Source of the DNA: Conchocele bisecta
Taxonomy: Eukaryota; Mollusca; Bivalvia; Lucinida; Thyasiridae
Assembly: GCA_029237695.1 (NCBI GenBank)
Contig: JAQRGA010000402.1
Span: forward strand, 1-64,000
Length of the DNA: 64,000 bases
Direction: 5' to 3'
A program made the translations under genes and the position numbers. This document shows, piece after piece, positions 36,258-46,621 of the stretch; the first letter of the stretch is position 1, and each line of letters starts with the position of its first letter. The notes beneath the pieces were generated by a model. It saw only the letters and a program-made list of their open reading frames with translations. It ran no database searches and had not been told where the DNA came from.

Positions 36258-36327
36258 CAGCCGGGACTCGAAACCGGGACCTCTGGTTTACCATACCAGT
36301 ACTCTACCTACTGAGCTAACCAGGCAC
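36258..36327 (-). other. tRNA-like unit 1, second copy
   Basis: Same structure as 2643-2713, with one change weakening the T arm (GGTTTCGAGTCCC). Confidence 0.55.
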
Positions 36328-36512
36328 AGATGCACACTTCCTCCCCATAGTGACCTACATACCAACCATGACATACTCCTCCACCAAATTGAAATTCGTC
36401 ACGAATTCCATACTGTTTGGGACAGTGATCGTCTGTGGAACAATCTTGAGTATTTATCCGTCACGGTCCCACATCGGGTGCCAAATGTCACGGAGCAAGA
36501 GAAAAGTGTACC

Positions 36513-36574
36513 GGGCCGCAGGACTCGAACTAAGGATCATACCAGTGCCCTACCGTCTGAGCTAACTAGGCATA
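36513..36574 (-). other. tRNA-like unit 2, second copy
   Basis: GTTAGCTCAGACGGTAGGGC and AGTTCGAGTCCTGC on the minus strand, as at 2899-2962. Confidence 0.5.
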
Positions 36575-36916
36575 GATACACACCTCCTCTCCATAGTGAC
36601 TTCCCGTAATAACCCTAAATATTCGGACACCATTTGTTTTGGAAAAAAAATTGTATCCAAATATATTATTATTAATGTAATAAACCAGTCCAGTACAACC
36701 ATACAAACACTAAACATTTGGACACTCTAAGTTGTGGGAAACCAGATATTTATATGCGTTTCCTAGAATAATTTGTGTCCGAATATTGAGGGCTATTATG
36801 GTACACATCAGCTGTGACAGTTGACCTTGGCATTCGACCTTGGCATTCGTGAATTTTGTATACGTGTTTGATGATATCGCACATCTTAGGTACAAAATCA
36901 CATGGCTTGCCTCACA

Positions 36917-37135
36917 TGGCACCGACTGGAGAAATGGGGCTTATGGGATTTGTGACCAGTGTAGCTCCTGATCAAATTGAACACTCCTGTAGCCGGATAG
37001 CGATCTATATTGATTGTTAGAAGCTTAACTGGCGTTTCATTGAAGGAATTGCGAACAGTGCAGATCCTGATCAGACTGTGCGGCTGATCAGGATCTACAC
37101 TGGTCGCCAAACCCATAAGCCCCATTTCTCCAGTC
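36917..37135. mobile_element. GGAGAAATGGGG-family MITE, complete
   Basis: GACTGGAGAAATGGGGCTTA at the left and TAAGCCCCATTTCTCCAGTC at the right are exact inverted repeats. Inner inverted blocks around TGATCAGACTGTGCGGCTGA. Confidence 0.75.
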
Positions 37136-37146
37136 AGTTATAAATG

Positions 37147-37318
37147 TGGCACTGACTATAGAAATGGGGCTTATGACGTTTCTGGTCTGTCTAGATCCTG
37201 ATCTTATAGCACATTGCTGCAGTCTGATATGGATGTACACCGTTTCTTAGAAGCGGGAGAGGTGATCTGGGGCCACACTGGTTGCAAAACTTATAAAACC
37301 CATGTCTCCAGTCACAAA
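37147..37318. repeat. GGAGAAATGGGG-family MITE, diverged
   Basis: GACTATAGAAATGGGGCTTA at the left and AAACCCATGTCTCCAGTCAC at the right; directly next to the previous copy. Confidence 0.65.
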
Positions 37319-37319
37319 T

Positions 37320-38180
37320 AATTAATGTTTTCTGAAGCCCGTTTTTCACACCTATTTAAAAATTGAAACCACTATTTCTTTTTCAAGGTTATTAATTTTT
37401 AGCATAATTTAACAATTTGCCTTCTTTTTATTTCATGAAATTCGATCATTAAATAAAGATGCTCTATATCTGTATATGTTGCTTGTTACATTTTTATCAC
37501 AAATGTGGTGTACAGAGATCATAATTTATGAGACACGTCATGTGCTCTTGTACCCAAGAAGGTCAGAGCTGCCAACCCCATGTCGGTCACATGAGGAACA
37601 TGGAGAGAAAAGGGGGCTATTTTCCGGAACATCACATATGTTTTCCGGAACACAAATCAGTACTCACTTATATGCATAAATTAACTTGTTTAGAGCCTTG
37701 GCCCTCGTTTCGGCCAACCGAAAAATCACAATTATACTGCTTGCAAGACGCAAATTCATCACCCGCGCTTTGACAGGAAACCAAATTGGGGCCATGTCTC
37801 GCCTGTAATCATTGTATTGGAACAGATGTGTTCTCCTAACTTCATTTCGATAAAAAAAAAATACCCAAATTCGTTGGCTGCACGCTTTGGAGCCGACATT
37901 TTATGAATTTACGTGATGAATAAATCAATATCGCTGAGCGCTTGAAATTACTATTACTACACAACAAGAATCGAAATGGTAAGCACCTCGGCGAGTATGA
38001 TTACGGGTAAATAAAAAAATAGGATTTATTGGCAGAATTGTGAAACGAAATTATTATTTCCAGATATTCCCGCGCTGATTTTTTCAAAAATCGTACTTTT
38101 TAATTGTTATCCGTACTTCCGTATTTCTAACGTATTTTCCGGAACAAATACGGAAAAATCGTAACAGTTGGCAGCTCTGG
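37320..38180. other. No gene recognised
   Basis: AT-rich with a GC-richer part at 37560-37800. A GAGACACGCC-family fragment begins near 37528. A CCGGAACA/TGTTCCGG word pair occurs (37622, 38130) without clear meaning. Confidence 0.4.
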
Positions 38181-38184
38181 AAGG

Positions 38185-38358
38185 TGTGCGATTTTTCATG
38201 AAAAATATTTACAGAAACTGATATTTTCTGTAAATAACTTCGAAAATCAAAAGCGGAATAGAATTCCACATACGGTATGTAAATTTCATCCATTTTCGAC
38301 GTCATTTACAGAAAATATTGTAACTGTTGTAAATATTTTTCATCTTCTTAGGATGAAA
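38185..38358. repeat. GAGACACGCC palindromic MITE, internal part
   Basis: GTAAATAACTTCGAAAATC and CATTTTCGACGTCATTTAC inverted, with AGGTGTGCGATTTTTCATG and TTTTTCATCTTCTTAGGATG at the outer sides. Confidence 0.55.
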
Positions 38359-38457
38359 ATCACACGACTATTCATATAGGAATATTTTGGATTTATCACA
38401 AAGTGAATATTTTTATCACGACAATGCATATGTCCTCCCCGATCTCCAGTAACCAAA

Positions 38458-38643
38458 TCACAGACGAACATCGCGGTGATGAAGATCCTTGTGAACTTTG
38501 CCATTCGCTGCCTCCACGAGCACCACTGGACACACATCGGGAGCTCCCACTTGTGGAATGGCCACGCTCAAGCCACCAATAGAATGGCCACAAAATTCAG
38601 GAAGTTCCACGTGAAAGAGGTAGGTACGCCAAACAGGGGTCAT
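38458..38643 (-). other. Coding-like stretch, unrecognised
   Basis: All three minus-strand frames stay open for 60 or more codons. One (HVELPEFCGHSIGGLSVAIP followed by QVGAPDVC) looks protein-like. I recognise no family and see no phase-matched neighbouring exon. It may be an exon of an unknown gene, an old retrocopy or chance in a GC-richer patch. Confidence 0.2.
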
Positions 38644-38842
38644 CTGTGGATATGACTGGAGAAATGGGGCTTATGGGATTTGCGACCTGTGAAGCTCCTG
38701 ATCAAATAGCACTCGTGTAGCCTAGTTAGATGCATGGCAGGTATTTCATTGCTGGTTATATAATATAGTGGCGAACAGTGCAGATCCTGTGGAAGTACAG
38801 GCTGATCTGGATCTACACTGGTCGCAAAACCCATAAGTCCCT
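38643..38842. repeat. GGAGAAATGGGG-family MITE
   Basis: GACTGGAGAAATGGGGCTTA at the left, CAGGCTGATCTGGATCTACA and AAAACCCATAAGTCCC at the right; right terminus shortened. Confidence 0.65.
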
Positions 38843-39676
38843 TGATAATAAAAAAAACTTTAACAGTTTTGCCTTACAAGTCCTCAGTGACCTTGACCTT
38901 GGATCGTATGCAAAACAAAGCACTACCACTAGACATTTATTTAGCTTATATTTAAGGGTAGGAATTGGCTCGAGGACCTCCCAAACCCGGGCATTTGAGC
39001 TCAAAAAGTGCTGTTTGCCCGTTCGTTTCCGTATTTACTATTATCTGCGATACAGTAAAAATATGTGCATTAAATGAAGGAGGCGATGAGGCGGCGGTTA
39101 ATTAACCTAGCTAATTCATTCTCCTATCGCACTGAATCCATAGAAACACATTGTGGCCAAATATTATCACAATCGGTGAAGTGGTTTAGGAGTTATTGAA
39201 AAATGAAAGACGTTACTAACGTATGTACGTACATGGACTAATGCTATATCCCCTCTTGCCTATCAACGAGGGGATAACAACACATCACATAGTTGCCGAA
39301 GCAAAACTCTGTATCTTACGGACAGCATGGCGGTTATATTCTCATGACTCGCACAGAAACAAGAAAATACTTTTAACTACTATACCTGAATGGTTGATAA
39401 TTAAGTCATTGATAGATTCATAAAACAATTTCCTTTTTAGCCATTGAAAAGTTATTGCAAATAATAGCAATACAATTTATAAAACTGCTAGGAGAATCTG
39501 ACCAAACTACACGGATGCCAACTTTAGACGTCATTTACAGAAAATATTGCAGATTTTTAAATCAATGTCAGAGATAAGCCGTGTTGCGATAATGGGAGGT
39601 AATTCCAGATCCGGGCTTGTGTTATTCTCACTGTAGACTGGTAGAGTTAATCATCTTTGATCACACACATTTTGTT

Positions 39677-40153
39677 TAGGCTAGCAACCACCAATTAGTT
39701 TTACTATACAACTTAACCGATTCCTCCAAATATGGCCATTCTCTCACACTTTCACTATTCGTATGGATGCTGTGGAACCTACCTGTTCATAACCTGCAAC
39801 CTGTCTGCACCGGATTTTCACTAATTAAACAATATGTTCACTTACTCCTAAGAAATAAAATTTCAACATTGTCCTGTCCGCCATATTGTTTATCATCAAA
39901 GTGTCATGTGACGTAGTGTTCACATCACGTGACAAGCAGGCTCAGTAATTTCTTTTAAATGCTAGAATATGCTGGAAACTGGTGTTAAAAACACCCCAAC
40001 ATGTTTCTCAAGTAAAATTGGGCTGTAATCGATCAGGATTTACAAACAAACTGGGCCTGTGGCCTCAAAACGTCTGCACTATTTTTTTATACCGGACTAC
40101 TAAAGCATACCCCCTGGCCGATGTGTACTATATTTTTTTAGCACAGTGATACC
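39677..40153 (+). repeat. Left 476-bp direct repeat of the transposase/nuclease unit
   Basis: Starts TAGGCTAGCAACCACCAATT and ends GCACAGTGATACC. The same 476-bp sequence lies at 43884-44359 in the same orientation, with only about a dozen differences by eye (for example CCTACC against CCAATACC, and a TTTTTTTA insertion near the end). The two copies enclose 3.7 kb. Confidence 0.9.
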
Positions 40154-40860
40154 TTTAAGGGCATATTTTTGCTATAATTTATTTCTCAATAAACTGCCTA
40201 CCATTGTCTTGTCTGACCTATTTCGTGACAGCAAATGTAATTTGACATTATTTAGAAGACTAACTTTTCAACAGTGGCAATTTAAGAATGGTCATATAAT
40301 TATGGCTGTCCATCTGCGGAAACTTCAGTTTCACCAGAATTTCCAGAGTATTATTTTCTCATATATTTCTTAGGAAAAGTCTATATTGTTGATGCACTTG
40401 TAAAAAATTATTATAAAATAGATGGTGCTTGTCAAAAATATTGGCTGTTCCACAATTATGGGGTAAACGATTAAATTTATCGAAAGTCGGGTGATTTCGG
40501 AGTATTTTTGTCATTTTTTTATTTTTTTTATCATAAAAACAGGCGAAAAAGTGACTTTTCGAAGTATTTAGTCAATCTACATGTTGTAATTTGCATAGAA
40601 ACATTTGTCCGCATAACTTAGTGACATGCCAGAATGATACGTGTCAAATTAAATTGAAACCAGCCCAGTGTACGAGTGCTGCCAGCGAATTCAGACATAG
40701 AAGTGTTAAAATGTCACAGGAAATTGAAACACGTGTGCCCGTGTTGACACTTGTTTCCTTAGGGTATAGACACTGTTTGTTAAATGAGCAATGCTATCCC
40801 ATATATATTTCTCTACCGATATGCACTGCTCAGAGTGAACTTGGTTAACCTAATGAAAAC

Positions 40861-42800
40861 ATGCCGGCCAATAAGCATAGGAGGCGGGGTAAAAAATGCG
40901 GATTTCAAACGGGGCGGGTAAATGAAAATAAAGGTAAAAAACTTTCTTCTCACTCACCAAATGGAACAAATCATAGGTTCATCAGGCTAACCAAAGACTC
41001 ATTTGAATCCCGGGTTAATGTAAATGAAAATAAAACGTTTACCTGTAAAGATGTTGATGGTACGGACAATGATGTAACTGTTCTGCGCTCTCCGTCGAGG
41101 CGTCCGAAACTCATTGACGAATGCGCCGTACCGTTGATAAACAAATTAAATCGACCGTATGAGGTCCAGAAGATGTTTAATACTGAAATAAACAGTCATC
41201 GCGCCTTTAATACGCACTGTAGTGGCGAAATGGTATTTGATGCGGCCGCATCAAGAAAATGGGGCATTTGTTGGGCTGAGCGGCTAAAATGCACCCGATG
41301 TAGATATAAAAGTAAATATTATAAACTATATGAAGAGGTTCCGTCAAGTCGAAAGGGTAGGAAATCAGGGAAAGCTAATGTGGGTTTGCAGCTGGGCCTT
41401 ATGAGCACACCAATCAGTAATTATGGTGCTTGTCGGCTGTTGGTAAACACAAACATAATTCCGCCGATGTATAACTCTATGCAAAAGGCAGTTCAAATAG
41501 GATAGCAGAGTCTATGGTTGGCTTAAACACTAAAAGTATGCATGAAATCAGACAAACTGTGGCCAGAGAGAATGAACTCTGTGGCAATAAACGTAGCAAG
41601 ACGGTTCGAGTTGAAGGTGACTCTTGCTACAATAACCCAATATTCAATAGCGAACAGTACACCCATTTCAAGCGGGTACAATCGTGACAACCACTATGTG
41701 CGAGAATAATACCAAAGATAAATTAATCATTGGGGCATTTGTTGGCAGTAAGCTGTGCATAATAGGTAGTAAGCTAAGAAATCAGGGTGGAGATATCAGC
41801 AGCCCAAACCATCATGGTCACTGCACTGCCAACCTCCCCGAAAATGAGTCAATAGGTAATGAAGCGAAATGGAATGAAATAGTTACGAAGCAGATAAATA
41901 GTGACTTACATGTTAGTCATTCACGGGGGACGGTGATAGTAAATCACACAAAGGTGTAGATGCCGCTCAACCAGGGGTAACGGTAACGCATCTAAAAGAT
42001 ATCCGCCATCGAGTAACTCCCTGAAACGAGAAATAAACAAGGCGCCATTTAGCTCGAACATGTTTCGTGGGGTCAAGAAAACAAACTTGAGAAACCGATT
42101 TGCTCTCTCTGTAAGATCCAGGTGCATTGCAGAGTTGAGGCAAGCACATGCCAAACATAATGGTAACTTAGAACAAATAAAGAGCATAATGCCAGGAATA
42201 ATTTGCACAATAGTCATGTGTTTCTAAGGTTACTGTGGCAAGCAATGTTCACAGTATAGTTTGGTTTGCCCCGGGGACTACCGCAGGGCAAAGAACTACC
42301 TCCCCTCAACTACAATGTTAAAAATGACGGAGGATGATGTACTTGTTCTGAAACGGTGCATAGAAACTTTCCTTGGTCCTAAATCAATTGACAGTACAAA
42401 ATTACTCACTTCAACTCAAAAATGTGAAGCAGCAAACCGTGCGCACCAGACATCAAATTCAAAAGCAACGACATTCACGCGCAATTTCCCCGGTCGAATT
42501 CATGGTACAATTCTAAACTTAAACCTAGGTTTTTGGGGATGCTACAATACTGAAAACAGACTCAGTAGGGGCCAGCTTAACAAAAGGTTCTTCAGTCATC
42601 AAGCACATCCGGAAGATAGAGAAAAGTCGTGTACGGAAAAAGTGTCAGACCACAATGCGTAAACTAAAGAAAGCTAGGTATCCGCGCGATTACGAAAATT
42701 CAAACTACACTCTGAGTTACATTACGCCAAGGGTATGACAGATCCTAAACCAGACTTTGCAAACCTGCCCCATCTACTCGAGCACCAGTATGCTTGCTAG
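40861..42800 (+). pseudogene. Mutator-like transposase gene, frameshifted
   Basis: The start MPANKHRRRGKKCGF is typical of a widespread animal family with a Mutator-like transposase domain; the end is ...LEHQYAC then TAG at 42798-42800, giving about 640 residues. Visible in order: a basic N-terminus; CTRCRYKSKYYKLY near residue 155; VEGDSCYNNPIF (first catalytic Asp candidate); FQAGTIVTTTMCE; GHCTANLPENESIGNEAKW; GDGDSKSHKGVDA (second Asp candidate); IKSIMPGIICTIVMCF; VCPGDYRRAKNYLPST; STQKCEAANRAHQTS; TFTRNFPGRIHG. These match the family from memory. Six single-base shifts (near 41495, 41663, 41928, 42012, 42533 and 42700) and a TAA at 42225-42227 break it. It lies between the two 476-bp direct repeats and faces a nuclease frame on the other strand. 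Confidence 0.8.
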
Positions 42801-43426
42801 TATGTATGAAAAGCATGTAAGGTTGAGAGTCTTGTAAGTGCATACTGATAATTAGAGTTGACTATCTGAGCAGCCATGTAGTACTCACAATATATCATAT
42901 TGTGATAGCTCGAAACAATATGTGCTGTAAGAATTGTGATGTATCAGGGAATCCGATGTTTTTTACCTTCGGCCTTAAATTGCAACTTTCACTCCATCTT
43001 CCCTTAGCTGGGTGCTTATTACAATTAATACACAGTAGCAGAAAACAGCTTGCAGCGGTATGATATAATTTCTGCTAAATTTAAAATTTTGAATTTTTTT
43101 CTGGAAAAATGTAGCCAAGAAGTACTGGCGTAGACCCTGATCGCGCAGCCAAATTTGGTCATAATGTTTGCAAGTATCAACGAGTCAATACATAATGTTT
43201 AGAAAAACGTTGCTACCTGTTGGGGAGCTATACACTTGATACCGGTTAGTAATCAAATACACAGTGCCAATTAAAGCGACGCGCCACTTTAATATAGCTG
43301 AACTAGTCAGTAACAGGCTCATCTGGCTCCCTGATGCATCTCAAATCTGTGTAATTAGTATGTAGACATGTACATAATGTAGATAGGTATACAGTTAATT
43401 TACCGTAATTAATAAAACAGGAACTA
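42801..43426. other. Spacer between convergent transposase and nuclease frames
   Basis: AT-rich 3' flank shared by the two convergent genes. No further coding block recognised. Confidence 0.5.
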
Positions 43427-43828
43427 TTAGCAGATACAGGGTGGATATGTGACGCCGTCGAGTGCATGGCTCAGACAGCGCTTTTCGCTATGGCAATTCT
43501 TTAGAGAATTATTTATAATTGTTGACTCAGCACTCAGGTGGGCCGGGTTAACACACAGGGAACAACCACATAAATGTGATATTTCAAGGTGCCTGGGTAT
43601 TTCAAACACATTATGGTGTAACATGAATGCTACTCTATGTGTATAATAGTATTTTGTTCTTGCATCATTTGGAAATTTAACTTTAATCTTTTCATATTTG
43701 ACTCGTACACCTGTGGTTACCCCGACCAACTTGATGCAACCATTTTCATTAAATAAAACTGATTTTCCAGCAATTCTGTTCCTTTGTTCTCTTAATAAAA
43801 CATTGCTGTAGCCATGATTTAAAACCGT
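43427..43828 (-). CDS. His-Cys box (I-PpoI-type) endonuclease-like frame
   Basis: Open without interruption for 134 codons between stop codons. It begins (no in-frame ATG) with LLREQRNRIAGKSVLF and GCIKLVG, and continues with THRVAFMLHHNVFEIP. The core is ISHLCGCSLCVNPAHLS, then IINN, KNC, RCLSHA and PPCI. The spacing of His, Cys, Cys, His, Asn, Cys, Cys, His and Cys matches the His-Cys box: catalytic His in SHLC, metal-binding Asn in IINN, and two zinc sites. In homing endonucleases of this type the domain nicks DNA with a beta-beta-alpha metal fold. The absence of a start codon suggests an upstream exon; an AG acceptor (GGCTACAG) lies just before AATGTTTTA. It is convergent with the transposase gene, and both sit between the 476-bp direct repeats. 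Confidence 0.7.
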   Translation of the reverse strand, partial: TVLNHGYSNVLLREQRNRIAGKSVLFNENGCIKLVGVTTGVRVKYEKIKVKFPNDARTKYYYTHRVAFMLHHNVFEIPRHLEISHLCGCSLCVNPAHLSAESTIINNSLKNCHSEKRCLSHALDGVTYPPCIC

Positions 43829-43883
43829 TTAGAATTGTTTTCAAAGAAAGCAGACGACATCCACAGATGACCCGAAATGCTTA

Positions 43884-44359
43884 TAGGCTAGCAACCACCA
43901 ATTAGTTTTACTATACAACTTAACCGATTCCTCCAAATATGGCCATTCTCTCACACTTTCACTATTCGTATGGATGCTGTGGAACCAATACCTGTTCATA
44001 ACCTGCAACCTGTCTGCACCGGATTTTCACTAATTAAACAATATGTTCACTTACTCCTAAGAAAGAAAATTTCAACATTGTCCTGTCCGCCATATTGTTT
44101 ATCATCAAAGTATCATGTGACGTAGTGTTCACATCACGTGACAAGCAGGCTCAGTAATTTCTTTTAAATGATAGAAATATGCTGGAAACTGGTGTTAAAA
44201 ACACCCCAACATGTTTCTCAAGTAAAATTGGGCTGTAATCGATCAGGATTTACAAGCAAACTGGGTCTGTGGCCTCAAAACGTCTGCACTATTTTTTTAT
44301 ACCGGACTACTAAAGCATACCCCCTGGCCGATGTGTACTATATTTAGCACAGTGATACC
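43884..44359 (+). repeat. Right 476-bp direct repeat of the transposase/nuclease unit
   Basis: Same start (TAGGCTAGC) and end (GTGATACC) as the left copy. It contains CATATGGCCATTCTCTCACA-like and CATCACGTGACAAGCAGGCT words in identical order. No TG..CA ends, polypurine tract or primer-binding site is evident, so it does not look like a retroviral-type LTR. Confidence 0.9.
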
Positions 44360-44564
44360 AACATTTGTATATATTGTTATTTGGTAATTTTTTACTGTGT
44401 CTCAGGCCTCAACAAATTCTACATTTTCCCCTCATCCAGAGATATACAACCCAACGATATACATGTATACTTCAATGTTGGAGCTGCATTCTCCCTTCAA
44501 ATTAAAATTGAAAGTGAACGGGTTTAAGTTTTAACATCCCAACAACTGCTAAGCTCCGAGATGG

Positions 44565-44795
44565 TTTGTTTGTTTATTGGTGTTTAACGGCCTATCAACA
44601 GCTAAGTCATGTAAGGCCGGGCCAACAGGTTTGATCCCATATTTAACCGGCTGCATTGGGGGGACAATCCAAAACTCAGAACAGAATATTTACAACGAGA
44701 ACAAATATATTCAGCCCTGAAATTAGAATAAACTGACCTGGTACCAGGTCCATACCACACCAAAATCACTTGGCCCCTTCCCCTAAAAGTAATAA
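44565..44795 (+). repeat. Dispersed TTTAACGGCC-family repeat
   Basis: TTGGTGTTTAACGGCCTATC, GTCATGTAAGGCCGGGCC, TATTCAGCCCTGAAATTAGA, CCAGGTCCATACCACACC and CTTGGCCCCTTCCCC: one of the most complete copies. Confidence 0.75.
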
Positions 44796-45091
44796 GATTA
44801 GGAATAATCATATTGCTCATACAAAGGGTACAATCAACAATCCCTTGAGGGAAACCAAATATTTATCAGTGGTACCGAGAATAAAAATAATATTATTTTC
44901 CAGGAGACCACTGTTTTGTTAATATACATCAGGAATGTTTTCCTCAACTCAATATTGAACAGTATAGGCCCTGATCACATTGTGCCGGCTGACCTTGAGC
45001 TACACTGGTCGAATAAACAATAAGTCCATTTTTTTTCTGTGGGAATTCACCGAGTTAAAAACTTACCTTCTTGGATCAGCTAAGGCCTGAT

Positions 45092-45168
45092 CTAAAAAAT
45101 TTGTTGTGTTTTTGAGAAGTTTTCGGTGGCCAGCCACCTTTTCTTATGGCTTCTGGACTGTAAATGTT
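45092..45168 (-). CDS. TRIT1: TRIT1 last exon (tRNA isopentenyltransferase C-terminus)
   Basis: Acceptor TTTTCAG|AACATT at 45169; 77 bp to the stop TAG at 45092-45094. It completes the split codon from the previous exon as Gln and encodes HLQSRSHKKRW and a short tail ending KTQQIF. The two histidines finish the C2H2 zinc finger whose cysteines lie in the exon at 46023-46137 (Cys-x2-Cys-x12-His-x5-His). This finger in eukaryotic TRIT1/Mod5 enzymes helps bind tRNA. Phases agree exactly across the intron. A closer in-phase alternative acceptor (TTTACAG) would break the finger, which is why I chose this one. Confidence 0.85.
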
Positions 45169-45204
45169 CTGAAAACAACAGCAATACATGTGTTAGCACA
45201 ATAT

Positions 45205-45360
45205 AAGGTTCGACCATGTCCAGCCATGGGTCAACGTTTGAACCCCAAGGACATAGGCAATGCACGTGTTAGCACAACATAAGGTTCCTCCATGTCCAGC
45301 TGAGGGTAAACGTTTGCCGTGGCACGAGGGAACTGTTTGAACCCCAAGGTCGTAAGCAAT
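45205..45360. repeat. GGTTCGACCATGTCCAGCC repeat, two units in tandem
   Basis: ATAAGGTTCGACCATGTCC and ATAAGGTTCCTCCATGTCC 72 bp apart, with TTTGAACCCCAAGG and GCAATGCACGTGTTAGCAC following each. Lies in the last TRIT1 intron. Confidence 0.65.
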
Positions 45361-45786
45361 GCACGTGTCCAGTCAATGCATGTGTTAGCACAATCACTGA
45401 TTGATTGATTTGTTGTTTGATTGAGTGATTGATTGATTGAGCAAATACATGAATGAATTAACAAATGGACGGACGGACGAGCCCGGACGGACGGACGGAC
45501 AGATGTTGTATGTCCATTGAACAAGGTCATATACCCAAAGGAAACACACAGGTGTGGGGATAATCCTTAAATTTGGCATTGGAATTAGACAACCGTTCCA
45601 GTACTGAAACCAAAATACATGTATCCTGATATGGTGCCAGGCACCCTTACCACACCTGGTCACATGACTACATGTGGCAATCTCTGTGAACAGAGTACAT
45701 TCCCATGTAATGCAAATAAATATTGTATTTAATCTGATTCATTGCCTATTTGTATGTTTTAAAGCATATTTTACACTCGTTATATG

Positions 45787-45945
45787 TACCTGTGACTGGA
45801 GAAATGGGGCTCATGATCAGGATCTGCACTGGTCCCCATTCCATCAATGAAACACCCGTCATTTTTTTAACAAGCAATAAGATCATTATCAGGCTACATG
45901 GTGTTAATGCTATTTTATCAGGAGCTACATCGGTCACAAATATCG
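45787..45945. repeat. GGAGAAATGGGG-family MITE with internal deletion
   Basis: GTGACTGGAGAAATGGGGCT at the left, GAAACACCCGTCATTTTTTT in the middle, GGAGCTACATCGGTCACAAA near the right; the right terminus is lost. Confidence 0.6.
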
Positions 45946-46022
45946 CACATGTCCTTAGGTACAATAAATAACATGGCGTGTCTCATTTGTTTAAGAAACA
46001 GGAGAAATGATCTTGTACTCAC

Positions 46023-46137
46023 GTTTCCAAATGCTCTCCAGCACGAATGTTTTACCGCATATTGTACACTCGTTATACACGTACTCCTCTGTCCGTTCCC
46101 CTTCATACGGCACTGGCTCCAGGCTTGGTTTGCTTCC
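46023..46137 (-). CDS. TRIT1: TRIT1 zinc-finger exon
   Basis: Acceptor GAGCAG|GGAAGC, donor GGAAAC|GTGAGT; 115 bp, phase 0 in and phase 1 out. Encodes GSKPSLEPVPYEGERTEEYV then CTICGKTFVLESIWK, the first half of a C2H2 (matrin/U1-like) finger. The residues QGSKP at the junction with the preceding exon match the QGHKP context of vertebrate TRIT1. TRIT1 transfers a dimethylallyl group to A37 of certain cytosolic and mitochondrial tRNAs. Confidence 0.85.
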
Positions 46138-46195
46138 CTGCTCAAATAAGGCAAGGACTCGTGGGTAAATAAGTAGCGTAACTTGGTGTTTATTC

Positions 46196-46410
46196 TAACC
46201 CTTTCACCCCTAAGTAACTGGAATGGGTTTTTATATGTTAATTTCCGGACTGATGCAATCATCAAAAAGGGGATGTTTTTGTTCTCAAAAATGTGTGGAA
46301 ATTTGCAAAAAGTGCAGATCCTGATGAGACGGCTTGTCACGAGCCGGCTCATCTGGATCTACACTATTTGCCAATACCACTATACAGGCCTGTGGTGTTG
46401 AACGGGTTAA
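46196..46410. mobile_element. TTTCAACAC-family MITE, complete
   Basis: TAACCCTTTCACCCCTAAGT at the left, GGTGTTGAACGGGTTAA at the right; inner GATGAGACGGCTTGTCACGA and GCCGGCTCATC. Lies in a TRIT1 intron. Confidence 0.65.
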
Positions 46411-46621
46411 CAGTTATTTACCTGTACATTGACTGAATGCATGCAGACCGATAATAAATTTATCACTTATACATTGACAATGATACAAAATATCAGGGCA
46501 ATCTGGAATAAAAATATCTTGCTAATATTTCTTTGGCTGAATGTCAGATGACTACGGAATGACATTGTATACTGACGAACATTCACTAATCTATGTTCAT
46601 TTCAGTGAATACCAAACTATA

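Larger units (their letters stand above)
32258..36845. repeat. Copy 2 of the large duplicated segment
   Basis: Matches 1463-3195 block by block. It is interrupted by a dispersed repeat at 33075-33240 and by the nested insertion 33603-36132, and has local additions at both ends (32290-32400 and 36700-36780). Confidence 0.7.

Noticed and set aside
39677..44359. Reading the 476-bp direct repeats as LTRs of a retrotransposon
   Set aside because: No reverse transcriptase, integrase, gag, primer-binding site, polypurine tract or TG..CA ends; the genes inside are of transposase and nuclease type.
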